A DNA stretch of 64,000 bases from Sclerurus mexicanus (taxonomy: Eukaryota; Chordata; Aves; Passeriformes; Furnariidae), in the NCBI GenBank assembly GCA_013396755.1, contig VWZF01002383.1, forward strand, positions 240,462 to 304,461, given 5' to 3'. The notes below the pieces were generated by a model that was given only the letters and a program-made list of their open reading frames with translations, had not been told where the DNA came from and did no database searches. Both the position numbers and the translations under genes were made by a program. Positions 48,509-60,607 of this stretch are shown piece by piece. Position 1 is the first letter of the stretch; each line of letters opens with the position of its first letter.

Positions 48509-50031
48509 AAATGTAGTACAGAGTACTTTTAAAATCATGAACTCATGCGTATACCTTACAGGTTAAGATACAGAATTTCTGAAACATCATCTCAATTAGT
48601 CACACTTAGTATGAGGCAAATCTCTATACAGTTTTTGATTTTAATATGGTATGTGAATTTATAATATCTTGCTGGTAGAATACAGTGGTCATAAACACCG
48701 TAATAGAATCCCACAAAACAGAAAGACAAGAAAATTATAAGCGACAATTCACAACAAATAGTTGCAAATATGGAATCAATGTTCTGAGCTTTTGAGCTCT
48801 AATTACATGTTTACACAGGAAATGATGGGCAAACAATATGGCAATCTGTTAGTGGAGGTGGTTAAGACAACTTTTCGCTGAGGCGCTGGCCTATAAAACC
48901 CTTCTTGAAGCTGCCTAGTCCATAGCTGTGAATAAGGATGAAACACTACCTTCATTATTAAACCCAATGGATTTTTAAAACTATATTTTAAATTATTAAC
49001 AGCATTGAAATGCTGATAAATGTATGAAAAACATTACTCTGGGACCAAGTTTGTTGATTTTTATATTTTTTAAAAAATCACTATATGTTTTTAATAGATC
49101 TGTGGGTATTTAAAATCTGATTTAAGGGCAAATTAATGTATTTCTTATTTCCTTCTTGCAAAATTTTAATAAGAAATCTGAGAACTACGCAATTCCCTGA
49201 AAGTGAATTTAACCAAATTCAGACAACAAAGCCCAGAAGGCAAACTGCCAGTTTCCAAGACTTCATCCAAAGCAAGCCTAAACATTTCAGTTGATCTTTT
49301 CTCATTGCGTTACCTTTGTTGGGCAAATACAGTGATTTAGTCCCTCTTGGAAGAAGATGTTTCAGGAATGCAGGAAACAGCTCCTCAAGCAGGCCCGAGG
49401 TCAGCATCTGCTGGTGGCTTTCTGACATTACTGATTGTAGGCAGTGACCATCCACCTGCATTCATATAAGTATTGGGATTGTAAGACCCAACATGTCTGG
49501 TTTTCTTCCTTCTCTCTCTTTGTTATCCGTTATTTTTTTACGTAATTTTCTACTTATCTGATTCCAAATTATTATTGAATTTAAACAGGCTTGTCATTCT
49601 TGCAGAAGTGGTATGTTGGCAGGGTACTCTAGGACACACTTGGCAAACACTTGGCTAGTAATCTGACTGCTGTCTATAGAAATACAAGGTTATTAGACTT
49701 GTTTTGATTTACTGTTGACAACATAAAAATGTCCTATGACTGTTATGTGTTGCAGAAGAATTTTTGATACAAGTTGTTTTGAACTGAACAGAGAAAAATA
49801 CATCAATCTATACAGACTCAGGGCAAAATCTTCATCATTCACTTTCAGTTTTTGAGACAAATTAATAACAGGTATAGACCTTGTCCATTAAGCCCTCAAC
49901 CTGCAAACACTGATGTAACACATAAATAATTCAGTGGAAGATTAGGTCCGTGTTCACAAGGACTATCAGAATGGGGGCCCAGAGGTGAAGAAGGGAAACA
50001 AAATAGTATTACTTCTCCTCTTTTTGCTCAG

Positions 50032-50157
50032 TACACCTCCCCAGGGCCATGTCTTTCTTGACCAGGTCATGCCAAAAACCTTGTTGTATTTGCAAAGCTA
50101 ACAGGGCTCAGCAAACGCAGGTATCCCCTTGTTGTACATGTATTCAAATAATTACAG
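50032..50157 (+). other. Exon-like segment, 126 nt, with near-ideal splice sites
   Basis: The acceptor (ACTTCTCCTCTTTTTGCTCAG, ending 50031) has an uninterrupted pyrimidine tract, and the donor is a perfect CAG|GTAAGT. The length is a multiple of three. One frame (two leading bases, 41 codons, one trailing base) is open throughout and cysteine-rich, with the motif CCICK. The other two frames contain stops. The phase at its end would match one open frame of the candidate exon at 56600-56650. No protein family is recognised, so it may be a lncRNA or 5'-UTR exon or a decoy. Confidence 0.3.
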
Positions 50158-52129
50158 GTAAGTGCTGTAGTGTTGAGACTACAGTGGGTAGCACCATTTC
50201 ACTGTCTTAACTTCTTCCCTGCGTGCTGCTGAATTATCCACCTTTCAGACTGTCCTTTACTTGAGACCATAAACAGAAACACTTGTAACCCATCTGTGGT
50301 TTCTCAGCTAAGCCGTGGAGTTGAAAGCAGTGCCAAGAGCTATTCATGTTGTTGAAACCTAAAGAGGCATCAGTCCCATATTTTTATCAACATCAGTACA
50401 AACACCAAAATTCCCTCCCTATCCTAAGACAGTTTGCAGTCAATATAAGGTGGTGCAGGCAAATCCTGATTACGCTCACCTCTGACTGCAGTGCTGGGCA
50501 GTGGTGGTCCTACCATATAAGCATCCTAATGCAAAGGTGTGCTTTAATTACATAAATATCTTCTAACAGATCCTTTATGAAAAGCTTACATGGTCATTTT
50601 GGTGTAACTAAAATACCCAAGAAGTCCTGGTGTATGCATTTTGTTTCCTGAAAATATTCTCGTTCTCAAATAAAACAATCTGTTTGAAAGGAGTCTTGTT
50701 TCATTGCTTTGTAATTCTTCCAGTTGGTAATATTTTCCTTGACTTATCCCTTGGAAAAGTACAAACACTTCTGACCTGCACTTCCAGACCCTACCACGCT
50801 ATGTTTCTCAGTCTCAGTAATTAGTACCTCTGAGAGATTCCATCTTTATTTTTCTGGGTTAGTATTTTAGATATTTAAAGTTTATTTTCAAAGTTGTAGT
50901 GCTTTTGTTCATCAATAACGTATCATAACACAAAAGTACAAGAAAGCATATTTAAAGCATTATGTATATAAGATGAGGTAAAAAAATCTTAATCCTCACT
51001 TTTTTGAGATACTTTGAATTTTCTTCTCCAAGTCATCGTGGTTTCATTCACTACTCATAAGTGACATGTAAAGGCAGAAATACTTTTAAAGACATCAGAG
51101 ATAAGACTGAGTCAAAATGTTGTAATATTAGAGGTCAGTAAAGTCATTCATGAGAATAGTGCTCAAGCTCAAGAGAAAACATATTTGATAGCGAGTTTTC
51201 TCATGGGTTTCTATTCAGTGAAGAAAGAATAGGATATGCTGAGTGGATAAAAACTTAAGAAATAATTTCCAGTCAATTCTACTTGCAACAGGTATAAAAC
51301 TTCCTCTCATTTTAAATAAAGCTGAGTAGAGCATTAAAAATGATGGCAAAGGAAATGCACATTTAGCACTGCTACCAGGCTGCTAGTAATGCAGTTTCAC
51401 TTTAAATTCCCCAAACCTACAGAAAGGTGACTATGGTTTCAAAAATATGCACTAAGGAAGCACTGAGGCACAAGTTTGATGAGAAACACAATAAAAAACA
51501 TCAGTGAATTTAAAATAAAAGTAATGGTAAATGTATGCATAAATACACATGATTTTCTTCTGTGGATATATTTCCTGCATACCATCTTCAGTTCTTTATA
51601 TTATAATTTTGAGAGTTTTTTCAATGATTAATCCTAAATTAATCTCTGAAACTATGAAAACGTATTAAGCTTCAGTTGTCAGGCATTAAAACTTAGTATA
51701 CTGAATACACATCTTTCTCACTAAAGGAGAGAGGCAAAAAAAAATCCCCACCTTAATTATTCACAGATTAAATATACTGAAGTATCATTAACATTCTGGA
51801 CACCATTTCAAAGTAATTAAAATGCAGGAAGACTTAGACTGGAGGTCATTTAGAAAAACACCCATACAGGGGCATGAAGAAGGAGGCTGCCTGGAAAAGA
51901 GAAGCAAGATGTTTTAAGGAGGAGGACAAATGCTTGTTGACTCAGAGGTCCGAAAATACCCTCAGAGAGCCTTGAATAAGGAGACATAAGATATTTACAC
52001 ATTTTTATAAAGTGTGTTTTATTTGAGTGCTTTGTACATAAGCTCCCTGACACATCATCAGCACTTTGAGGCCCGTTTTCAATAATGTGTTTTTAATACA
52101 AACACTTCTGTCGAGCTCTCTGTGCTGTG

Positions 52130-52152
52130 TTTTAACCTTTTAACCTTTTAAC
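52130..52152. repeat. Short TTTTAACC tandem repeat
   Basis: Just under three copies of the 8-mer TTTTAACC. Confidence 0.85.
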
Positions 52153-53778
52153 TGTGCTTAAGAAAGCGGAGTATCCAGTGTGGTCCTTGAGCAGCTCCAT
52201 CTCGAGGCCTTGTGAAAGGGAAATCTGGTTGGTTGACCTGGTTGAAAACAGGAACAAGTTTGCTTTTGCAGCAGGTAACACACATGCCTTCTCCTTATTT
52301 CCTCCAAATGCTGACCATTTTCTAAACCTGGATTTCGAATTCAGTTTACTCAGGTCTAAAATTTTCATTTAATATCCTCTGACTCTAATCAGCTGAAATC
52401 AATACTTAGATAAATGAGAAATTATTTTCTTGTAGGACAGTTTCCCTGAGACTAGAATGATTAAAACTTCTTCAGCCAAAAAATTACCACTAAGCCAGTG
52501 GCAGACTGAGCAGGCACGTTTCTCTCAATGTTGTGTGACATAGTTGTGATGTGAAGGAACAATGTTAACCAAAATGCTTGGGAAGTGAAAAGAGCAGTGA
52601 TGACAGCCCCATGTAATATGCTGTAGTTCTTCTTCTACACTCAGCTTGGGGTTTTTTTTCAAGAAAGCATTTAGAGAGGTTAAGTCCTCAGTAGGAAAAG
52701 AAAGGACAGCTTTGTGATTAAGACATTTGATTTGCATTTCAATTTGAATCCTGTTTCTGTCTTTTTCTTGCATCCTACTGACCCCTTTAATTTTCCTGTT
52801 CCTCATTTTTCTCTTCTATAAAGTGGAGAGAGTCAAACTTTGGTTTTGCCTATTTGGGCTGGATGTTTTCAAAGCAGAAATATGCACTGGAGGCTGATAG
52901 AGTTCTTTTTGTCTGAAAATTGCCACAGAATCTCAGCTGCTAAAAAGTGAAGTTTTCCTATTCAGCCCTCAGAGCCTTCACAGTTTTGAGGGCTAGTTAT
53001 TGTTTCTTTTGTTAATCCCTTCTATAAATTTTGCTATTCAAGGAGTTGAAGTAAACTAATCAAGAGCTTTAGGTTTAATTGGCATGCTCTGTATTTATGG
53101 CACAAGCTCAGGTGAGAAAACACTTGAAATAAACCTCATCAGATTTACTCAGGTTCAGGGGAAGTTGAAGATTTTGGAAGGACGAGGAAGATTGCCAGGT
53201 AAAATGAAGTGCATTGACAGAAAATGCTTCAAGCTGCTGAAAAAAGCTGTTAGCATTAGGGCTGGAAAAGGCAGGGTGCTAGTGACCAAAGGACTACCCA
53301 AGCAGGGGAATGACTTACACTTCACAGGTTAACCCAAGGCATTCCTGAGAGGCAGAAATTTGCCCATGACAACATCATGGAGCTGCCAGTGAGGATAGTT
53401 AGTCTACCCTCCCACAGCAGAGCTGGATTCACAGGTTCCTCAGACCCCAGGCAGCTCATGAGGTATTCTGTACTATCAGGGGGCGTCTAAACTGTGATTA
53501 AACTGTAAAGGCTTCCTGAGTGTCAGAGAAGAATGTCAGCTATTTGAAGCTTAAAGTTACTTCTGTTGCAGGCAATGCCCACCTAAAATCAAGTAAGGGT
53601 GTGTTTACACCACTCAGGAGTGTGTGTGATCCAAGGGCAGATCTGAGGCTGATGATCACTGAGCTCACCCCGTCTGGAGATGGTGGTTGCTAAGCTTGGA
53701 TCCCAGAGGAAGCATGCCTGCACTGGTTAAATTCACCTTTCAGAGAGCTGGCATCTGTCTAGCCACGTTCTTCTGGAC

Positions 53779-53873
53779 CTTTTTTTTCTTTTTTTTTTCT
53801 TTTCCTGTTTTTTTTTTGGAGGTTTTTGTTTGTTTGTTTGTTTGTTGGATTGGTTTGGTTGGTTTTTTTTTTC
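53779..53873. repeat. T/G-rich low-complexity tract
   Basis: A T-rich run with interspersed C, then TTTG repeats (about 53827-53845), then TTGG repeats. The 117-codon + frame and 115-codon - frame crossing it owe their length to this composition. Confidence 0.85.
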
Positions 53874-55734
53874 AGCTGTCAGCATTTCACAATATTGAAA
53901 AAGTCTATTTTTCCTTGATAAAGTACAAAAAACCCCCACAAAACTACAAAGGTAAACTGCACTGCCCCCCCTGGTCTGCTTGCCCCATTGGAACATCACA
54001 TGGACACGTTGGCTTTCTACTGTTTTGTCACTATCTGTAGTCAAACTGTAAGCTGAAAAGGTCATAAGACGCTGACTCAAGTACTAGACTGTGCAGTTCA
54101 GATTTCATGAGCACATACAGAAGCAATACATGACTTTCCTTTTCTTGCAGCAGCACTGTCTCTGAAGGGATTGAATTCACAGAAGGTAATCAGCTGGATT
54201 ACACAAATGCACAAAACTGAAATGATGCTCTTCACTCAAGGGCTTGTAGTCATTTGGACACGAAGCTTGCCTAGTTTAATAAATGCTAAATAGTACTCCA
54301 TTCAGCAACATGTCTTAGAAGATATGTGCCCAAACCCAGTGTGTGCTTTTCTAGCTACACTGGCTTCACGTACCACAAAAACTCATCCCATAACAAGTGC
54401 TGTGCAGAGATCTCCAACCTCACCACAGCCGGGCGGTTCCCCATGGTGTTGCATTGCTCAGTGCAGGGTACCAGCTTGGACACTGAAGCGCCATACCTGG
54501 GAATGGCCAGGCAGGTTCCTCTGGCTCAGCCCAGCAGTGCAACACAGCTGTACTGTTCCTGGTTCCAGCCAGCTCCCTGCAGAGGCAGTTCAAGCGCTCC
54601 TGCACTGTGTTGCCAGCACTCCAGTTTTCAAGTTTACCCCTTTTGGTATTTGAAGAAGTATTACAGCTACTTTGTCTTCTGCTACTGTGATGTTAAGTGC
54701 AGTATAAAAAAAATTCAAAACAGAATCCGAAAGCACTGTTTTTGGATAATAATAATTTTAAGTATCCAATCCCTGTGAAATGTTTGCAGTTTTTTTTTTA
54801 GGGTTATGTTTCTTCCTAAAGTCTTTCACAGTTTTGTGCAAAATCCTTTTTGCTAGCAACTTCTGTTGCCAAATTCTACTGCAGGCAGGAACACGACCTT
54901 TACAAAGGATAAACAGAAGTGGAGAAGGAGCTGCCAAGCAGTCCAACAGTGCTAATACCTCTCTATGAAAAGTGAACTGTAATGCTAATTTACAGAACTG
55001 AAGATGAAAAGGAGGTTTATCCACACTTAGACTATTCAAGTGTAGCAATTACTTTCAGATTTTAAAATGGAGCTTTCTCTTAAGACAAGCAGTTACCTCG
55101 TCTCCCTTGCTGTGAGGAAGCTTTGGCCTGTCTTGCAGAAAATAAGTACTTTTAGCAAGTGAAGACTGAGTTTAAATCTCACATCCCTGCACACAGGGAC
55201 TAATATTTCACTTTAGAGGTAGCCTTACAACTGATTGAGGGCACTAGAAGTGTGCCTGCCACCATTGTTAATAATAGTGTTATTTTATTTGATGAGAGAC
55301 CAGTTTCTGCACATCAGACTATGCTGTAAAGGTACACAAGTTAATGGAAGTCAGCTTTGTTGCAAACAGTAGGAATCGTCACTAGGAGTCTATCAGCTTT
55401 AAAATAAATTGTGTGGTTTCCTCTGGGTCCATGACAGCTAAAAAATCTGCTCTCTAATGCCACTGTTAAGAGTCTAATACTTTTCCTTTCTAGCACAGAA
55501 GTGGACAGTTACTTCAGTGGGTAGCATGATGAATTTCACTATATCTCTGGTTAATATAGCTGTCTTACAACATCCACACCACAGGACAAACAGAGAGTTT
55601 AAATTGATTGTTTGTAAAATTCCTTACAATTTAAAAAGCTAAATGCAAGCTATTTATGGCTTCTTGTTATAATTTTGCTATCATTAATCACTATGCTTTT
55701 TAAGGGGAGGACAGCTGACAACCTCCATAAAATT

Positions 55735-55754
55735 TGATTAATTTGAATTAATCA
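55735..55754. promoter_or_regulatory. Palindromic TAAT-type (homeodomain dimer-like) site
   Basis: TGATTAATT-TG-AATTAATCA has perfect 9-bp inverted arms around a 2-base centre, containing TAAT-N4-ATTA. A further ATTAATCA lies at 55683-55690. This resembles a site for paired-type homeodomain dimers, although such AT-rich palindromes also arise by chance. Confidence 0.25.
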
Positions 55755-56599
55755 GAACTATTATCCAAACCTTTCCTGGAGTAAATACATTAAATGCTGC
55801 CAAAACCTAACCGTTACATAATGCAAATTATTACTCCTTTTTGACCTGGTTGGTTAACAAAGCTTTGGGGTCTTCTAGGTTACTTCTCATTGGCAAAGAC
55901 ATGGGTGGTAGAGCCAAGTGTTCTAGCAGCAGTGTGTGCACTGTTTTCCTATATGCAAGGGCAATCCCTGCAAAATAGCTATTTATTTGCTCACAGCTAC
56001 AAACTGCTTTCAGCCAAGGCTCAGCACAGAAAACTCTTGGTGCACTTTCTCTGTACAGTGCTCCCCGTACTGTTTCATGGTGTGTCCAGTGTTTTCTTGA
56101 TCTCTTTCTCCACTTTTCTGGTGTTCCTGTTTTCCTCCTCCTTATCAAGATGCCAGGCTACAATCAGCTGCTTTCCTCTATCGCACTATTTCTTTCTTCA
56201 CACTATTTCTGTGTGTGGTTTTATTCAGGCCCATGCCCAGCTTTCACCTGGGGTCCATACTTAGTTTATGTTGCATTTCAGATAAGTAAGACAAGAGCAG
56301 AAACTGCTGAGAGGAAGGGAAAGCAGTCAGTCATATCTTGTATGGGAAGTAAGAAAGACTCTTCTTAAGGACCCAAATGAGACTGTGTGACTTTTATTAC
56401 TGAAAGATGATGAACTAACAACCAGAAAGTGAGATGAGACCCGCTCTTCAAGAACGGAGCAGGAAGGCAAAATTTGTTTACGAGCCTTTTTAATTTCTGG
56501 TTTTCTACATTCTGCATTTTATTTTGTTTAAGGGTTTTGTTTACATAAGTCTAGCATTCACATTTGATTTTTTTTTCCTCCTGGAATTCTTTACTTCAG

Positions 56600-56650
56600 G
56601 GAAAAGATTCACGCAGATCCACATCAAAGTTCTGGGAAGTCTCATCACAG
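56600..56650 (+). other. Micro-exon-like segment, 51 nt
   Basis: The upstream sequence has a long pyrimidine tract (about 56568-56582) and a TTCTTTACTTCAG acceptor ending 56599. The donor is a perfect CAG|GTGAGT. All three frames are open, and the length is a multiple of three, so inclusion or skipping would keep the frame. One frame contains FTQIHIKVLGSL, which looks protein-like but is not recognised. The segment begins with GGAAAAGA, resembling an exonic splicing enhancer. Of the exon candidates here, this and 50032-50157 have the best splice signals. Confidence 0.3.
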
Positions 56651-58299
56651 GTGAGTATTTATAGTGTGGTCTGGGGATGAACTTTGCAAGAAATTTTTAT
56701 TTAGAAAAATTGAGCAGGCACAGTACAGGAGTTGGCCAGGATATAATAACTTCTCACTATAATTATCTTAATGCCTATGCTCAATTGCCCTAGATGACTG
56801 ATTCTGAAAGGACTTCCATGAAAGAAATGAAACTGCCTTTTCTGGCAAAGCGGGCTATAAACAGAAGCTGATGGAAAGGTAGGAGTGAGCATTTGGTGTG
56901 GGAGAAAAATGGATGTTCTTGTCCTTTTTGCAGACTGCATCCTGTCACCCTGCCAGCTTGTCTGTCATCTGTCACTTTTCCAATTTGCCTGTCAGCAAGA
57001 CAGAAGGAAATTGCTTTGGATGAAAGTTATTGACTCTGTCTTGAGAAATCTGAATTCAATCCGCAGCTCTGTCCCAGGGTCTCAGGATGATGCTGTGATA
57101 ATCTTAAAATAGCTTCTGTAAAGGCATCCCAGGCTGCCCTCTGCCAGCCCACTCACTGAAGAGAAAGACAACATCACTTTTGCTGGTGTTTTCCTCTGCT
57201 GTCACTTCAGAGGAACTTCAGAGGTATGGTTCATGCTGTACTTACACCTCCTAACAAATGCAGCTGAGTCTAATCTCCATAGGAGACTTCAGGTGTTTCT
57301 GTATTACAAATAATTATCTCACAAACTTATTGAGAGTTTATTTTTCTCCCTCCATTTTACATGTGGACTGCAGATGGGGAGTCTTTAATCAGATGGCTTT
57401 GGCGGCATGGTCTCACAGTGCTGAAAACCTCTGATGCACACCAATGTGACCCAACACCCATGGAGTCAGCCTGTTCCATCTCTGTGGTAGGGTATCTCTT
57501 GTCCTGGGCTGTAGTCAATCCCAAAGGTGTGAACAGGGATTTAAAATGAAAAGAAATCAAAACATATGAAAGCATTAGTGGAGTCTTTAGAAAAAACTAC
57601 AGTAGGCCTCAGAAAACACTCACTGCATTCATAGTCCTGAAACTAAAGCTGTGTGTGCCAAGTATTCCAGAGCTCTGTGAGCCAGGGCACTTGTCTGTGC
57701 CAGGATGAGTTAAGAGGGTGACAAGCATGAACTTAAATGATAATTTCAGCCTTTGCAGCAGTCAGCATAAAACCTAACATCAGCACATAGTTCATTGTGA
57801 CTTGAAAGAGGTAGGTTTGTCTCTTTCTCCTCACTTTTTCAAAACTGGGAGAACAGCCCTGTTGTTGAACTAGTAAGACAGATGGATCCAGTGCTTACCT
57901 ATGGTTGAAGACTTTGCCTGTGTAGGCAGTAATCGGACTATGTACTTTCTTATCCTATTAGTATGAAAGGAATTTTGTCAGTGAAAGTACTAATGAATTA
58001 AAGTCTTTTTGGGGTACACAATGGGAAGAGACATGTACACTTGATGTGGACGGTGTTTAGGTTTTTTCTCATTAGGGGATAGGGCAGTAAGCTTTGTGAC
58101 ATTTTAATTTTTTAGAGCTGGAATGTGGTTTTTTTGTTACTAAATGTAAAGGAAAGTTGCTTCACTCTTCAAATGGGTAAGACATTTAATGAGACAAGTT
58201 ACATTTTAAAATATTTGATATATGTGCAAGACATGCTATCATGAGGTAAATGCAAATGAAATTAAACCAAAATAAGATAGGACACTAAGTTTATTGCCA

Positions 58300-58317
58300 G
58301 ATGATATATATCATCTC
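58300..58317. promoter_or_regulatory. 18-bp perfect palindrome
   Basis: AGATGATATATATCATCT is its own reverse complement. A related 12-bp palindrome sharing the GATGAT half-site lies 100 bases downstream at 58400-58411. Confidence 0.3.
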
Positions 58318-58399
58318 TAGCTAATTAATAAATATGTAAATTAGGCAGGCCAAGCATGAAGAATGTGTCCAAGAATCACTTTTTGGAATGATTTCTCAA

Positions 58400-58411
58400 G
58401 ATGATATCATC
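58400..58411. promoter_or_regulatory. 12-bp perfect palindrome
   Basis: GATGATATCATC repeats the GATGAT/ATCATC arms of the 58300-58317 palindrome with a shorter centre. The shared half-site suggests a dimeric binding site, but no factor can be named with confidence. Confidence 0.25.
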
Positions 58412-60049
58412 ACGGCTATCATTTACGTTGCTTCTACCACACTGGGTGTCAGTATGGAGAAGCTTCTCTGGTTTATAAAGTTATCTTGGATTTTAGCAGT
58501 AAAGATGGTTATTCCAGATTTCATTTGACTGTTTAAAGAAGCAAATCTCATACAAGCTGCAAAGTTCATAAATTAGAAACTTCACTAAACGACAGGATTA
58601 GAACATAAGAACCTCAAAGATAAAGCAAACATGGGGAAAAAATGTTAGAAAGAGTATTGTTTACGTCTGACTCGTAAGTTAAATACAGTGTTCATTTTCT
58701 TGAGAAAGAAGCAGCAATCTGAACTTTCTTCCTGTGGGAGAAAATGGCAGTCCCTCAAAGTATTGCTCCCTGCTTAGTAGATTTATCTCAGTCCTGCTTG
58801 GACTGAGGAAGGTGTCTAAATCTCAGTGCCAGTCTCTCCTTACAATAAGAACAACTTTGTACAGTAACGTACTAAAAGGAAAACAGTGGTACTAGCAGCC
58901 ATCACCAGCAGCAGCAGAACTGACAGCATCTCCTCAACCATTCAAGTCCTCTCATAGGGACACTGAGGTGCAAGGGTTCAAGGAGCACAGTTTGGCCCCT
59001 GTACGGGTAGGCCCTCTGAGTAGCTTTTCCTGCACATGGGACTACTCGACTTGCACAAGCCCACCATGACTAACTGTGCCACATGCAAGGCTTAGCAGTG
59101 GGGTTTTTTCACCAGGGACCTCTTTATGATGGGCTGGCCTGAGGAAAATCCTGGTTGAGGCATATTTCTATGGACTCCCAGTAGTTCAGTTCAGCTCTGT
59201 GTCTTGTTCTGCCTCAGCACTGACCTGGCACCACTGGTGTGGGAAACAGCCTGCACATGGAAACTCAATAGCAGGGAAGTTTAGTTTGTGCTGCAGGGAG
59301 TTCCAGCCCAGGCTGCCCTTGTCTCTGGTCAACCCCTGCTCAACAGCTGAAAACATAGGTCTGCAGTGGGAGAACCTTGACACTTGAGGAAAGAGAACAA
59401 GGCACACATTTCACTGCCTCTCTTGGCTCTGCACAGATATTGCTTGATCCCCTTCTTAGTCAGACTGCACAGAGGAGATACCTAAACCTGGAGTCTGCAC
59501 CTGCTAGAATTCTCTTTTCTCTTTGCTTCATATGACCTTACAGTTCTGGTCCCAACCTACTTTCCACAGAGACCAAACGTTTATTAATGTGACTGTTGGA
59601 TAAAAACCGTAGCAACTCCCAAACTCAGTAATAAGAGAAGGGGTTGAGAGAGGACTACGTGTACCTGTGAGCATAAAGAGAAGCAAGAAAGCCCAAGACA
59701 TTCCATTTGTTGGAGCACTTAAAATGTGCTACACATACCCTAGAAACTCCAGCCAGCTCAGAAGGAAAGACTAGATCCATATTCATCCTGCAGGTGCTTA
59801 AAATTAGGTTAGAGAAGCATGTGTCCGTGTGGGCTGCCCACACTGCTTAAGGGGGCTGCAGCACTGCAGGCTGCCTGTGCTTGCCCCATGTGTGGAAACC
59901 TCTTGTCAACACTTGTGCCAGCCAGGCACCTCCCCTAAGCGCCGCTGTAATCAGCCTTCAAGCAGATAGTGATTTAGACTACACAGTCCTTTCAAAGGAT
60001 TTTCCTCTCCATTAGGGCATTTTCAGAGAGTTTGGGATAGGCTGGAATG

Positions 60050-60113
60050 GGTAGTCCCTTTGCTAACCTGTCTTAACCCTAACAGAGAAAGACAGGTTTG
60101 CAAAGGGAATACC
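60050..60113. other. 64-nt imperfect hairpin (pre-miRNA-like or MITE-like)
   Basis: The left arm 60056-60074 and right arm 60089-60107 are 19 bases each and complementary except for one T-T mismatch (60064/60099). The loop is 14 bases. Pairing continues outward with T55-A108, one G-A mismatch, then A53-T110, T52-A111, G51-C112 and G50-C113, giving about 24 pairs in all. The size, single mismatches and loop fit a short pre-miRNA hairpin on either strand. Alternatively, TA dinucleotides at 60052-60053 and 60110-60111 bracket an inverted repeat starting GTCCCTTTG, as in a tiny mariner-type palindromic element. No known miRNA was recognised. Confidence 0.6.
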
Positions 60114-60375
60114 TGTGGCCAGGCTACCTGCTCCTAACAGAGCAAGAGGTATGGAGTGATTCCACGTGATCTGTGGAAGATCCACAGCTGGCATAGATGA
60201 GTGACTCTGTGGCTTGTCAAACATTTGTCAGAGGCTGCCAGGACGAAAGGGAAGAATTCCCTGCACTTTTTAAAGCATCTTTAATTTATATTTGATTTTA
60301 TTTTATCTGTCTCCTAAAATTGACACCTGCAGCAGATGTGAAGGAACATCCCTTTTCCATCCCTCTCCTACAAGA

Positions 60376-60607
60376 CGATGTGCCACTGTTTCCCTGGGGT
60401 CAGGCGCCTACAAACTCCGAGTTCGCAATTAAGCTTTTTTCCAGCACCTGTTTGTTTGTCAGGAGAGCAGAGCGCGGTGGCACTGCCAGGGCTGGGTGGC
60501 CCTCTCCTGGTCACACCTGGCCCGTGCGCTTGTCCTCAGCCACACAGCCGGCTGCAGCCCCTCACTGAGCCCCGGCCCTGCAGAGCAGCAGCTACAGCAC
60601 ACAGGCG
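60376..60607. promoter_or_regulatory. CpG-enriched block
   Basis: Eleven CpG dinucleotides lie in about 230 bases (including GGCGCC, GAGCGCGGTGG, CCGTGCGC and two CCGG), in an otherwise CpG-poor region. It is too short for a classical CpG island. It could be a small promoter or enhancer, or a decayed GC-rich repeat. Two overlapping + frames of 82 and 96 codons reflect the GC content. Confidence 0.3.

Larger units (their letters stand above)
48509..53778. other. Unique AT-rich non-coding sequence
   Basis: No mobile element is recognised. It contains the candidate exon at 50032-50157 and a short TTTTAACC repeat at 52.1 kb. Open frames do not exceed 93 codons. Confidence 0.5.

Noticed and set aside
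53687..54080. Opposed 117- and 115-codon frames
   Set aside because: Both run through the T/G tract, so their length is a composition artefact.
54326..54778. 150-codon + strand open frame
   Set aside because: The translation shows no motif, the frame is overlapped by a 109-codon frame in another phase, and the C-terminal part is simple AT-rich sequence. Treated as chance.
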